Position numbers and translations under genes: made by a program. Under the pieces are notes generated by a model that did not search any database, was not told the DNA's origin, and saw only the letters and a list, made by a program, of their open reading frames with translations. A DNA stretch of 64,000 bases, from positions 8,202,845 to 8,266,844 of the forward strand of contig NW_020312968.1 in NCBI RefSeq assembly GCF_003265705.1, in the 5' to 3' direction. This DNA comes from Callorhinus ursinus (taxonomy: Eukaryota > Chordata > Mammalia > Carnivora > Otariidae). Positions 47,270 through 58,747 of this stretch are shown one piece after another; the first letter of the stretch is position 1; each line of letters begins with the position of its first letter.

Positions 47270-47900
47270 AGATTCTGTGATTATAAAAGTGAATGAGACA
47301 GTAATTGCCCTTAAGCTGTTCTGAGTCCCCTGGGGTAAACAAGACCCAGCCAATTTCAACAAATGCATCCTGCATTACAGTAAAGAGACATACAGAGCTA
47401 ATGGATCCAGGGAATTACAGAGGAAAAAGCAACAGGATGAAGGTTTCTTCCTGAAATTGTCTGAAGTGGTGGCAATTAGAAATGAAAGTTGAGACACCAA
47501 GGCAGGACAGTTAAGTAAGTAAGTCCAGAAACCTAAGCCCAGGTGTGAATGGGAATGTACGGAGGCAGGCAGCAGCTGGGCTTTGCAGGGATTTATTTTG
47601 AGCAATTGATTTTTTTTTAAGATTTTATTTATTTATTTGAGAGAGAGAGAATGAGAGACAGAGCAGAAGAGGGAAGAGGGTCAGAGGGAGAAGCAGACTC
47701 CCCGCTGAGCAGGGAGCCCGATATGGGACTCGGTCCCGGGACTCCAGGATCAAGACCTGAGCCGAAGGCAGTCACCTAACCAACTGAGCCACCCAGGCGC
47801 CCTTGAGCAATTGATTTTTAAGAGTGTGGAATGCTGAGTTTATTTGCCATCTTGCCCACACATCTGGAAAGATGCTAGGAACCTCTGATATAGCTAATTA
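47270..47900 (-). repeat. Probable L2 fragment, reverse, holding a SINE
   Basis: TAATTGCCCTTAAGCTGTTC and AGTAAAGAGACATACAGAGC resemble the reverse L2 3' region. Similarity fades toward 47600. The SINE at 47615-47802 lies in it. Confidence 0.4.
47615..47802 (-). mobile_element. Can-SINE (young type, 'A'), reverse
   Basis: AAGATTTTATTTATTTATTTG tail, GGGTCAGAGGGAGAAGCAGACT, TCCCGGGACTCCAGGATC, and the end GAGCCACCCAGGCGCCC. A perfect 17-bp duplication TTGAGCAATTGATTTTT (47598-47614 and 47803-47819). Confidence 0.98.
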
Positions 47901-49249
47901 AAACAAATGACTCTTGTTGTGGCATTACCAATGCCTGGGCAAGCAACAGCTCCCTTTCTCTAGCACATTCTGCCACAGCCTAATGGAGGAAAAATGTCAA
48001 AAAGTCCTGCCAGTTGTCTTTCCTAATTGATACAAGTACTTGATGTGCAGGGATGATAAATGCCAAAAAGAAAAGGAGGTATAAAGAAAAATAGATCCAG
48101 TGTTGGGTTTGGAGATTACATTGTTGAAAATTAAAAAAAAAAAAAAAAGTAATCATCTAACACATACCCTTTAGGAAAGGCAAGAGTTAAAAGCAAGTGA
48201 TCCTTCTCTACTTCTCATCTGCCTTGAGCTAGAGAAAAATTGCTTGAACTGCTGATTTAAAATGTATTTTTGAATTAATCCAAAACCCTGATGAGGAGAG
48301 TTCAAAGTGAGTTAATTAGACCCTCTAACCTGAGAAATGCTGACTGTTTAAGAAAGGGTCAGCATCCATGTGTTGCTCTATAAAGATTTGTAGACTCCTT
48401 TTCAGCTAAGCGTAAGGCAGGAAAATGCTGATGAGATTGTGCACACACACAGACACACAGAAGAGGGAGCAGGTACCGTGGAAACCTCCATGCTGAGTCC
48501 TGCTGAAGTCCCCCATATGTACCTTGGCAGTGGTGGTTCATTAGGAGTGTCTGCATGGATCCAGTGAATCACTGGTGCGGATGCAAAGCGAAATGGAGAA
48601 TACGCTTTGCAGAAAACGGAAAAGGGGGTTTTGGAGATGACCATACTGGGCTGGAGGCATGTTTCTAATTGATCAGCAGGGATACATCAATCATCTACCA
48701 TCTCTTTGTTTCTTACATTCAGAGTGGCTGGAGGTTTATTAAATAGAACGCACGGTGAAAGTAGAGTCAACAGGAACGTAGCTAGTCCAAGTGTTTAACT
48801 GCAGGTTGAGAAAAGAGCAGTCTTGATGCTTTGGTGGTAAGCTCTGGATGCTGAGGAAGCTGGTGAAGTTCCCCTGAGAAGTAAGGTGGGTTGGGAGGAG
48901 GAGAAGGGGAAACAATGAAGGGAAAGAATTTGCTCGGACTTCTTTTGAGAGGGTCTATCAAATTGAATACTTGCCTGTCTTAGAGCAGAAGGCAAAACCA
49001 GTTTCAGGAAAGAGTACTTTCCAATAAAAAAAAAAGAGTTAAATTAAAAGACTATTTTTAGGGAACATTAGAGAAATAAACAAGAGTAAGAAGGGATAAA
49101 GCCAAAGTCAGGTAGTTCTCAAGCACAGTCATGGAACCACGGGAAGGAAGATCACCAGCTTTGGGGTTGCATACACCTGCGTAAATTTCTTAGGCGTGTT
49201 GCACAGTAACCAGGATTACTAACTCTGGTCAAGGTATTTTGTATCAGTA
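47901..49249. other. Unique sequence, no gene seen
   Basis: Includes an A16 run at about 48133-48148. No repeat family or supported exon. Two overlapping minus frames near 48359-48644 are chance-length. Confidence 0.5.
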
Positions 49250-49415
49250 GCTAACACGTTTTGATCATTTATTATGTGTTAGGCATTGGGGTTTTCTGCA
49301 TTATTTTACTTAATTCTCTTGGCAGCTTTATTTTATTGGTGAAGTTTGGGAGACCTTCAACACCTCGTCTAAGGTTACGCAGCCAGAAAAGGGTAGAGTG
49401 GGATTTTAACTGAGT
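49250..49415 (-). repeat. MIR, reverse
   Basis: TGATCATTTATTATGTGTTAGG, TTATTTTACTTAATTCTCTTGG and TCTAAGGTTACGCAGCCAG follow reverse MIR. Confidence 0.7.
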
Positions 49416-49639
49416 TAAAACAGTCTATATGATTGTTTATTTGTACTCTAATTACATTCTCTGTGAAAAAAATGGTGCTGTTACTAATCTTCTAGGGCTT
49501 GTGGGTGGACATAGTTAGCAGCTAGTAAAATGTTGGTTCTCTTTCTCCTTGACTGTACCCATTTGTTCAGAGCAAAAATCAGACTATGCCTTTGTGTTGT
49601 GCACTTTGGGTCACTGATGGTTGGGCCCTTGGAATTGGC

Positions 49640-50925
49640 CTATTTTTGCCCCAAGGGGAGAATGACCCTCACCTGAAGGGAATAACCATCCTCGCTGGTC
49701 ATGCTCAGTCCTCCTGGAGTGCTTTCTCTTTTCTGCCTATAGCCACTCCAAAGGTGATCTCCTCTAGGCCCTCAGCTTCAAAAACCATCTCTAATAGTTA
49801 AGTCCCAGATCCACATTCCCAGTCCTGACACTTTCTCAGAACTCCAGACATCACATTTCCACTTGGACATCTAATAGGTATTACACTTGGCATATTCAAA
49901 ACTGAACTCTCCATTTCTCAACCCCAATCTGCTCCTTCTCCAATTACATCCCAGTCAGTAGCATGATCCATGCCATTGCTGAAGCCCCAAATATGAGTTG
50001 CTCTTGATCCCCTCTCTTCATCAGTCCAGAAAATTTTGTTGACTTCACTTGTAGAATATATACTGATTCTATTCACTCCTCTCTACCTCCACAGCCATGA
50101 CCCTAATCCAGAACCGCCATCCCCTCACACCTGGGTTACTGTGATCATTCTGCCTGGACTCCTGGCTTCCGTTCTGCACACCATTCTTCACATAGGCATC
50201 AACATGAGCTTTATGAAATGTGGATAAGATCATGCTGTCCCCTTATTGAAACCCCTCCAGTGACTTCCCTTTGCCCTTGGAAAACAAATCTGAGCTCCTT
50301 ACACTGGTTTACAGATCCCTGCAAAGTGGCATCAGCCCTCCTCTGACTTCATGTCCTACTTGAGGCACATTGCCCTTTGTATCCTTCAAACAATCAAAGC
50401 ACATCTCTCCTACAGGTTTGTACTTGTTTGCTCCCTCCGTCTAGAATTTTCTTTGTCCATTTCTTCCTGTAACAGAATGTTTCTTGATATTCAACTCTAG
50501 GCTCAAATGCCACCTCCTCAAAGAAACTTTTTCTGACACCCCATTGACTCTACATTGGCCTACTTAATTCTTAGCCTTGGCATTTCTCAGTATCTGGGGG
50601 ATTTCTTGTTTTTCTGGTTGTTAGGCGTTTGTTCACTTACTCGTTTCTACCACGCATTGTAGACAGTATGGTGCCCGCTGCCAACATATGGCTGTTTTCA
50701 CATACAGCTAAGTGGTTACCATATTGGACAGTGCATATATGCATTTCTATCATCACAGAAAGTTCTAGTGGACAGCACTGCCCTACATTCTAAGCTTCGT
50801 GAGAGCAGGGGCAGGGTTTGACTCATTCATTGCTGAGTTCCCCCCTACCCCCAACAGTCCCTGGCAGGTCATAGACTCTTGAAAATATTTGCTGAATGAA
50901 TGAATGAACAGATGAATGAATTATG
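49640..50925 (+). repeat. L2 (LINE-2) 3' region, sense, with a nested hAT MITE
   Basis: One of the best-preserved ancient repeats here, about 1.3 kb. Landmarks in order are AAAACTGAACTCTCCATTTC, ACCCCTCCAGTGACTTCCC, CTAGAATTTTCTTTGTCC, CTCAAATGCCACCTCCTC, AGAGCAGGGGCAGGGTTTG, and the terminal TGAATGAATGAATGAACAG. A MITE at 50655-50780 splits it near the 3' end. The open frame at 49586-49801 is not L2 protein. Confidence 0.85.
50655..50780 (+). mobile_element. hAT-like MITE nested in L2
   Basis: ACATATGGCTGTTTTCACAT, GTGGTTACCATATTGGACAG, CATTTCTATCATCACAGAAAG and TTCTAGTGGACAGCACTG are in the order of a common short mammalian DNA element. It shares its 3' half with 59215-59355. Family name left open. 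Confidence 0.75.
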
Positions 50926-51184
50926 TACATAAAGAGGAATGTAATTTCTCAGGAGGAGACACCACTTGGAGATATCACAAAGAGTTAAGCTGTCGACTGT
51001 GGCTCTTTTACCAGAGAAGTTTCCTTAGGAGCATTCTGAAGATATAAATTGATCCACCCAGAGGGACTGGGAGAATTCAGCACTCATATTTGGCATTTAA
51101 CAGTTCTGCTTCACAAAGAAGCTATCTGCAAGACAAATTAGTCCCACTTCACCTCAACTGAGAATCCTACACTCGCTGTAGAAC
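50926..51184. other. Unique spacer
   Basis: No gene or clear repeat. Confidence 0.5.
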
Positions 51185-51765
51185 CAGCTTTGGGGCCAAC
51201 TCGAAATTTATTTTTTCATGTACCCCTTGTGGATAGTAGTCAAGCTCAGGTGCATAAAAGGCCTACAATGTGCTGGGCACTGTTGGAAAACAGACGGTTC
51301 AAAGAGCTCCCAGACTCACAGCCCCTTAAAGAGACCTATACGTACACAACCATGATGCCCCGTGGCAGGTGCTGTAATGCAGGTGGCGGGAATAGGGGCG
51401 GAGCAGAGGAACACAGGATTCTCCCGAGTCTGGAAGGGATGAAGAGACATTATGTCAGTGTCTCAAGGAGGTGACCTTGAGCTGGGTCTTGCAGAATGAG
51501 TAGGAATTTACTAGCAGTTAGGGAGAGACTTTTTTTTTTTTTTTTTTTTTTTATCAGAGAGAACTGCACCCATAGACAAAAGAGAGTTGTGATGGTTCAG
51601 TGCATCTGGGAGCTTGAAACAGTTTGGAAGAGATGAAATGCAGAGTACAAGGCTCAGCACACAGGTGGCAAGGCAATGGAGGGAGATTAGATCATGGAAG
51701 GCCTTCTGTGAGCCACCGAGGATTTGAACTCTATTAGGCAGATGACCTGCTACCATTAAGGAAGT
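51185..51765 (-). repeat. L2 fragment, reverse, with a T23 tract
   Basis: CTACAATGTGCTGGGCACTG, GGAGGTGACCTTGAGCTGGG, TTGCAGAATGAGTAGGAATTT, then AGATCATGGAAGGCCTTCTG follow the reverse L2 3' region. The T23 run at 51530-51552 interrupts it. It may mark a small retroinsertion whose body I cannot identify. Confidence 0.65.
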
Positions 51766-53249
51766 TTAAGGGCATAACATTATGAGAACTTTATTTTAGA
51801 AAGATCCAGAGTGGAGGTTCTTAATTCTTGTGTGTGCATGCCAGGGACTCCCTTTTAGCAGTCTGGGAAGGCCAAAAGATCCCTTCTCAGGGTTAAGAAA
51901 AAAAAAATAGACACCTAGAATTTCAAAGGAGACCAATTACATTAAAATACAGTGATCCAAATATAGAAAAAAAATTATTGCTATAGCAATGTATGTACTT
52001 CTGTGTTAAAGGTATTAAATAATAAGATCTAGCAGCATTTCTAATAACTGATAATTTTGAGTGGTGGTGAGCATACATGATAGTTGGGAATATTTACTGC
52101 AGCTATAATGAGATAGGAAAGTGTCTGTGATTGGTGACAAAGGTCACTGCTATGACAAAAAATATTGCGGTTTGTCATCTCCATTCTTGACAGAAAGAAA
52201 TGCTAAATGTGAAAATACAGATTTTTAAAAAATCCAAGTTGATGGATCCTGCTCGAGGTGATACGGGGGATGAATTTGTGGTGGTAAGGAGTAAGAGCAG
52301 GTGCCGTGAGGCTGAACATGGGGAATGCGGTTAGAAATCCATCAGCCAAGTTCCCATGAGGGAGGAGGATGCCTGAGTTGAGCAGTTCCTTTAAACCAAC
52401 GTGGCACATATTCACTTCTAATTTAAGAACATTTAAAGGGCAATTATTTGTATCAGAAATGATTCATTGCAGATCTCCTACAAATAGGCACCCCCCCCCT
52501 TACCTCATTTAAGGTATAATGTAATTTATAGAACTTGGAGAGAGGCAAGCTTCAGAGACACAGTATTGCTGGAGAGATGCAGTTGTGCTCATTCTATTTC
52601 CAGAGCTCATTTGGAACATGGTGGGAAGAAAACTGAGTAATCCTAAAATATGTTTTTCCTGGAAAAGAAATCCCTTTTGTGCATCTCATGGCTTTGTTTT
52701 GCTTTAAATATGTACACACACAAACACACAGTTCAACATCCTGACATCAGTGACATCAGGACCGAGAGGAATGGATTGTGCCTTCCTTCATTTCAACCTG
52801 AGCACAGAGTGTTTTGGACCCAAGAACATGTGAAAAAGGAACAGAGATCCAGGGAGTCACCTTTCAAGACCCATTTATCTCATAACTTGAACTGAAAGCT
52901 TCTATCTTGTTATAAACTCTTAAATTGTACTGTCTGTTTTATGGCGCCTTATTGAATTTTCAAGGCTCTAGGCAGAAGCTTTAAAGTAGGCTTTCTTATT
53001 CTTCATTTTTATTGCCAATAGCAGTGGTGAAGAAGAGAGAAAGGTTTGGACTCGATCCATTTCTAAAGATGTTTCCTTGTCTCACACCTGTGCATTTTGC
53101 CTCCCCAGGGCAGAGAAAACATGCTTTGACATAAAGGTCCTGCATCTTTTGCTGAATGCTACACTTCGCAAGCAGTGGATCTGGGGACTGAGAGGAATAA
53201 AACCTCTCGTCTCAAAAGAGAAAAGACACTAAATACACAACTCGAGAGC
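51766..53249. other. Unique sequence, no gene seen
   Basis: Contains a short ACACACACAAACACACA patch near 52710 and a C8 run near 52492. No supported coding or RNA feature. Confidence 0.5.
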
Positions 53250-53470
53250 CAGAATTTCTGGGTTCCCAGCCCCTCCACTTACTAGCCGTGTGATTTGGGG
53301 GAAGTTATTTAAATACTCTCTGTAGTTTCCTCATTGTATAAGAGGCACAAGGTTAGAACCTGAGGTTCTTTTCTCAGAGAGATATTATCAGAGTTAAATC
53401 AATACACCTAAAGTGCCCACAGTGGGGTCTGGCATATAATTGTTCAGTAAATGGGAGGTGCTCTTATCTA
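53250..53470 (+). repeat. MIR
   Basis: CCACTTACTAGCCGTGTGATT, GGGGAAGTTATTTAAATACTC, TTTCCTCATTGTATAAGAGG and TCTGGCATATAATTGTTCAG cover nearly the whole MIR. One of the best MIR matches in the window. Confidence 0.88.
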
Positions 53471-54209
53471 TGTGGGAAATGCACATGCTTCCTACACCAG
53501 TGGAAATGGCTACAGGGAGTCGCTTTAGGCTATAAAAAGAAGGAAAGAGATCGTTAGGCTTCTATTAGATCAGACTTCAAGGAGACTAAAGATGATTTAT
53601 TTTTATTTGAAACACATTAAGAGATACAGTTACTAATCTAAGTTCCTCGTTTAAACAATCCAAACCAATTGGGATTGAGTTTGAACAACATATAAAGCTT
53701 ACTGTTACTACCGAAGCCTAAAGATTTTCAAAGAAATTTTTGATCTTGGTCCAGGTCAGAAGGGCAAAAAGTGCCAATCCCTTCCCCCCAACAATAGAGA
53801 AGGACTAAGGAAAAAAAAGTCAACAACAGTAATCGGGGAGAAAGCTCTTCATGGTTGTAAACCTTTGGGGATTGCTGTTTCTCCAAGTTAAAAGTTCAGT
53901 TGCTGTTTCTTCTACACTCTTAGCTAAGCCTGTGGGCAAGATGGGAAGGTTATTTCACCGTAGGGCATTTATAACAAACTAAAGGAGATGGAGTGAAAGA
54001 GATGTGCATTTATGTAGTCCTCCGTGATATGTCACAAGAGTAGATATGTTCTTTTTCCTTCCATTTGTCCCTTGGAAGACAAGAACTGTCACTTTGTATT
54101 TATATTATAGATAGATGCACAGGTGGGTGGCAGAAAAGGCGAGAGGAAGAATTTGTTCTTCAAATAATGTTACCTTTTAAAAATGTAATCACATGGCACA
54201 ATTACATTG
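53471..54209. other. Unique sequence, no gene seen
   Basis: No repeat recognised. A 91-codon plus frame starting at 54065 runs into the LTR that follows and is not gene-like. Confidence 0.5.
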
Positions 54210-55911
54210 TAGATATTTTCTTCTATTGCCATGTAACAAATTGTCACAAACCCAGAGACTTAGAACAATACTTGCGGTTTGAGTATTATGTAGATCAGAA
54301 GTCTGACACAGCACAACTGGGTTTTCAGCTCAGGGTATGACAGAGTTGAGATCTGGCTATCAGCCAGCTGCATCCTCATCCAGAGATTCAACTAGCGGAA
54401 GATCTCCTCCAAGCTCCTTCAGGTTCATTTCCATGCAGTTGTAGGACTGAGGTTCCCTTTGTGGGCTGTCAGCTGGGGACTGATCTTAGCAACTAGAGGC
54501 CACTCTCAAGGCCATGCCATGTGGCCCCATGGCAGTTCACAACAGGGATGTTGACTTTCTTCCAGGACTGCCTGAGTGCACCGCGCTGACTCCTCCAGTG
54601 CTTTTGAAGGGCCCATGTGAATTGTCTAAGTTCCTTATATATTTTAGATACTAACCCCTTATCAGATATATCATCTGCAAAGATCTTCTCCCACTCAGTA
54701 GGTTGTGTTTTTGTTTTGTTGATGGTTGCCTTTGTTTTGCAAAAGCTTTTTATTTTGAGGTGGTCCCAATAGTTTACTTTTGCTTTTGTTTCCCTTGCCT
54801 CAGGAGATATAGCTAGAAAACTGTTGCTGTGGTCCATGTCAGAGAAATTACCACCTATGTTTTCCTTTGGGTTTTTATGGTTTTGGGTCTCATGCTCAGG
54901 TCTGTAATCCATTTTGAGTGTATTTTTGTGTGTACTGTTAGGAAGCATTAGGAACCAGTTTTATTCTTTTGCATGCAGCTGTCCGGTTTTCCCAGCACTA
55001 TTTATTGAAGAGACTGGCTTTCCCCCCATTGTATACTCTTACCACCTTTCTCATAGATTAATTGCCCATATAATCGTGGGTTCATTTCTGGTGTCTCTAT
55101 TCTGTTCTGTTGATCTGTATGTCTATTTTTGTGCCAATTCCATACTGTTTTGACTACTACAGCTTTGTGGTATATCTTGAAACCGGATTTTGTGATTCCT
55201 CCAGCTTTTTTCTTCTTTCTCAAGATTGCTTTGGCTATCCGGGGTATTTTGTGATTCCATACAAATTTTAGGATTATTGTTCTAGTTTTGTGAAAAATGC
55301 TATTGGTATTTTGATAGGGATTGCATTCAGTCTATAGGTGGCTTCTCTTCTAATAGGCTTTGGGTAATATGGACATTTTAACAACTTACGCACTCAACAT
55401 AAAAAAATGCAATTAAAAAATGGGCAAAGGACCTGAATAGACATTTTTCAAAAAACAACAACAACAAAAACACATACAGGTGGCCAACAGACAAGTAAAA
55501 AGATGCTCAACATCACTAATCATCAGGAAAATACAAATCAAAACCACTATTAGATATCACCTCACACCTATTAGAATGGCTAGAATCAAAAAAACAAGGA
55601 GTAAGGCTTGGTGAAGATGTGGAAGAAAAGGAACCCTTGTGCACTATTAATAGGAATATATATTAGTATGGCCACTTGTAGAAAACAGTGTGGCAGATCC
55701 TCAAAACATTAAAAATAGAAATACAATATGATCCAGTAATTCTATTGGGTATTTATCCGGGGAAAGCAAAAACACTAAATCGAAAAGAGATGTGTACCTC
55801 TATGTTTATTGCAGCATTATTTACAATAGTCAAGACATGCAAACAAGTTAAGAGTCCATCAGTGGATAAATAAGGAAGTTGTGGTATGTGTATGTACACA
55901 CACATGTACGG

Positions 55912-55921
55912 CACACACACA

Positions 55922-55957
<36 letters not shown>
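55912..55957. repeat. (CA)n microsatellite inside L1
   Basis: About 22 CA units with one CAAA interruption, at the same L1 position as the TG tract at 34656 on the opposite strand. Confidence 0.95.
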
Positions 55958-55959
<2 letters not shown>

Positions 55960-56389
55960 AATATCACGCAGCCAGTAAAAAGGATGAGATCATGCATAAG
56001 TCAGAGAAAGACCAGTACCATATGACCCCACTCATAAATGGAATCTAAGAAAATGAATAAAGCAGAATCAGAACTATAAATACAGAGAACAAACTGATGG
56101 TTGCCAGAGGGAAGGGAGTAAGGGGTTAGGTAAGTGGGTGAAGGGGGAGGAGACACATGCCTTCACTTAGGGAATGAGTAAGTCACAGGAATAAGAAGCA
56201 GAGCAGAAGGAATACAGTCAATGATAATATAATAGTGCTGTAATGGGACACTTGGGGTGAGCATAGCATAATGTAGAAACTTGTCAAATCACTTTGTTGT
56301 AACCTGAAACTAATGTAACATCATGTGTCAACTATACTCGGATAAACAAACAAACAAACAAATAATAAATAAATAAAAGAAAAAAAAAA

Positions 56390-56714
56390 GAAAGCAACCT
56401 CCATGACAAAAATCCAGGAAATGTCACAAGGTGTCATCTCATAGGGGAACAAGCTAGAGTACGTTAAAACCTTTGAAATAAAAGTTATTTAACCCAAAAG
56501 AAAGTCTTATACCCTAATTACATGGTAGAACTAACACAGATCACCAGGTATAAGCCTAAACATAAAAATAGAACATACGCTCTGATCAACTTAAACTGCG
56601 AAAGTCAAGAACCAAACTTAAGGACATTTTTCTGGTCATTAAAAGCTTTCAACTTGTAGCTGAATAAAGCCACTTTGCTCTCAATAAATAAATAAAAAAT
56701 AAAATAAAATAAAA
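56390..56714 (+). other. Putative L1 3' transduced segment with own polyadenylation signal and tail
   Basis: Sequence between two A-rich tails. It has no L1 similarity and is not part of the surrounding LTR. A canonical AATAAA (56663-56668) lies 14 nt before the second tail, AATAAATAAATAAAAAATAAA. This is the structure expected when L1 transcription passes its own weak signal and uses a downstream genomic one. Alternative: a separate small insertion, for example of an LTR end (GAATAAAGCCACTTTGC is also LTR-like). Confidence 0.6.
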
Positions 56715-57019
56715 GGCTCATGTGATTAGGCCAGGCCCACCAGAATAATCTTCTTAAGATCAACAGATTTGGGACTAAAATTCCTTCACAGTGGTACCTA
56801 GATTTTTAGGTTATTGATTTGTGTTATTATTTGTAGATTATTGATTCAATAGTCGGTGATCAGGAATTTGGGGGGACCATCTTAAAGTTCTGTCTATCAA
56901 AACATACATATGCAAGATACAGCATGATAAATACTTAGATATATCTACAGGGTTTAGAAAAGAACTGGTGTCCTTGGGTTTCTATTCTAGATCAGGTGCT
57001 ATTGGAAACATCACACTGA

Positions 57020-57175
57020 TTAACATTTTCTCTTCTAATAGCCCTTCTAATTTATAGGTGAGATAATGAAGGCTGAGAGACTTTAAGTAAAGCATCTTAG
57101 GTCACTCAGAAAACAGCAAAGCAAGCTTTTGAACTTTTGAGTGTCTGCATTCAAAGTCTGTATGTTTGACTCCAT
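57020..57175 (-). repeat. MIR, reverse
   Basis: TTATAGGTGAGATAATGAAGG, TTAGGTCACTCAGAAAACAGC and a diverged head follow the reverse MIR. Confidence 0.6.
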
Positions 57176-57177
57176 AC

Positions 57178-57290
57178 TAGTGGTTCTCAACATTAGGATG
57201 TATTTGAATCAATATAAAACTTGTTAAAGATGTTAATTTCTAGGTGCTCCTCCAAGACATGCTGATTCTCTTGGTCTAGAGTTGAAAGAA
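57178..57290 (+). mobile_element. MER5A-like fragment
   Basis: Starts with the terminal repeat TAGTGGTTCTCAA, then AAAACTTGTTAAAGATG and GGTGCTCCTCCAAGAC in MER5A order. The right terminal repeat is missing, so about half the element remains. Confidence 0.75.
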
Positions 57291-58747
57291 TCTCAGTGGC
57301 TAGTGTAAACTCACCTACTTTAAGAACAGATATTTTAATACCAAAAAAATCTAGAAAAATGTCATTACAGAATAAAACACAATCATTTATGTCCTTATTT
57401 TTCTAACTTCTCCATGGAACGATAACAGATTTGTCAGTGAATGCACTAATCCCAGGTCTGGCATTTGGGAACCAATACTCATAGTTGGAGTATTTTTTGA
57501 TTAGTTATTTGTATAACATGCATAACATTACTTATTCATGAAAAATTTTTCATATAATTTAAAATATATGAGTATTTTAATATAGTGCTAAAAATTTTTT
57601 AGCACTTCAAAGACTTTTCACAGTCCAACAGATAATTAATCTTTGTTCTATTGGTGTGCAGAGATTACTTAATGGAAAGTTCCAGCTCATAGATTACTAC
57701 ATTAATAATATACCGTGTATGCATGATTATATCTTCAGCATGATAATAATGGCAGTTAAGAACTTCTTTGATCCTCTTTTCACAAGTTCTATTCCCAAAG
57801 AGTTTTCATTGTTCACAAATACAGTAATTTATGTGTGTGTGTTTACCCACATAGAATCAAATATGTGTGAACACAAATTCTGACTTGTTAGTGACAGTTG
57901 ATGTACCATATATACTTGTCTCTGGCTTTCAAGTTTCAAAAATCACTAGAATTAGTCATTAGGACATAATCTCTATGGCAATAAACTGATAACACATCAG
58001 AAATAATATTTATGAAATGTTGGGGAAACTAACAGATTTTAGAGACCTCAGAAGGAAAAGGGCACAAGAAATGGAAGAATGAAGCAGAATTTCCCAAAAA
58101 ATTGGGTATATTTCAAATCCTATCTACATCAAATAGAGTACATCGAAGTCACATCTTACTCAGAGCCTGTGCCTAAAATTCAGCAGGAGACGCAAAAGTT
58201 ACATGAAGTCAAAATTATCTTCACCAACCAGATAAAGGGATAGAACAGATCATACTTTCTTCAGTTAAGCATGAGTGCAGATATTTGACTTAAGTTTAAG
58301 GGCTATTTTGTATTTAAACAAAACATATCAGTTCTTGTTTGTTGCCATTCTTGTACCATCATTGTTATTGTGTTGTTTTTGCTGAGTCCACATGATTTCA
58401 CTTGAATTTAATGGACATATAATACAGTTCCACTTTTAAGCTTCTTGAATTGGATTTCTATCCCTCACTGACTGGGGCGGGGGTTGGTTACAGAGATGGT
58501 GATGTTTGAGCTGAATACCACTCAGTTTGAACAAGTATGGAAAAAAGGCATAGAGAGAAAGAAGAAATGAGCCGAGGATTTAAAAATAAAAGGCAACTGT
58601 CCACATGTGTTCTCACCATTATTTTAGACAACATCTCTCAAAAACTGCTTTCATGGAAGCTAAAATAGTATTTTTAGTTTTGTTGATAAGGAAACTGGGA
58701 ATTTTTGCTAGGCTTGCATCAACAAAGTTTGCAAACCCTTGCATTTT
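57291..58747. other. Unique AT-rich sequence, no gene seen
   Basis: No repeat recognised. The frames at 57656-57883 (+, 75 codons) and 58708-58911 (-) are chance-length, the second overlapping an L1. Confidence 0.5.

Larger units (their letters stand above)
54607..56728 (+). mobile_element. LINE-1 with 5' inversion and probable 3' transduction
   Basis: The segment 54624-55383 is L1 ORF2 in reverse. On the minus strand it reads PTEWEKIFADDISDKGLVSK then IYKEL, and stops there at the flank. The segment from 55381 is L1 in sense and starts at the very next part of ORF2 (ACTCAACATAAAAAAATGC, AAAATGGGCAAAGGACCTG). It runs through LLGIYP and MFIAALFTIVKT (55760-55835) to the 3' UTR and an A-rich tail at 56340-56389. 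About 295 bp of non-L1 sequence follows with AATAAA at 56663, then a second A-rich tail (56683-56714). The outer flanks AAGGGCCCATGTGA (54607-54620) and AAAGGCTCATGTGA (56712-56725) match at 12 of 14 positions. Confidence 0.85.
54210..56900 (-). mobile_element. MaLR-type LTR (MLT1-like), reverse, split by a 2.1-kb L1 insertion
   Basis: The left part (54210-54606) reads the LTR in reverse: TTGCCATGTAACAAATTGTC, AGAAGTCTGACACAGCAC, CACTCTCAAGGCCATG. The right part (56729-56900) continues with GGCCAGGCCCACCAGAATAA and ends GGACCATCTTAAAGTTCTG. The join falls at the GGG(C/T)CCATGTGA(T) sequence that is duplicated around the L1. Non-coding remnant with no viral frames. Confidence 0.75.

Noticed and set aside
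51530..51552. T23 run as a retrocopy tail
   Set aside because: It lies within a reverse L2 and I could not define a body or a convincing duplication, so I list only the tract.
54493..54948. 151-codon minus-strand frame that looks protein-like
   Set aside because: It is the inverted part of a LINE-1 ORF2 (PTEWEKIF...IYKEL) that then runs into LTR sequence. A transposon remnant, not a host gene.
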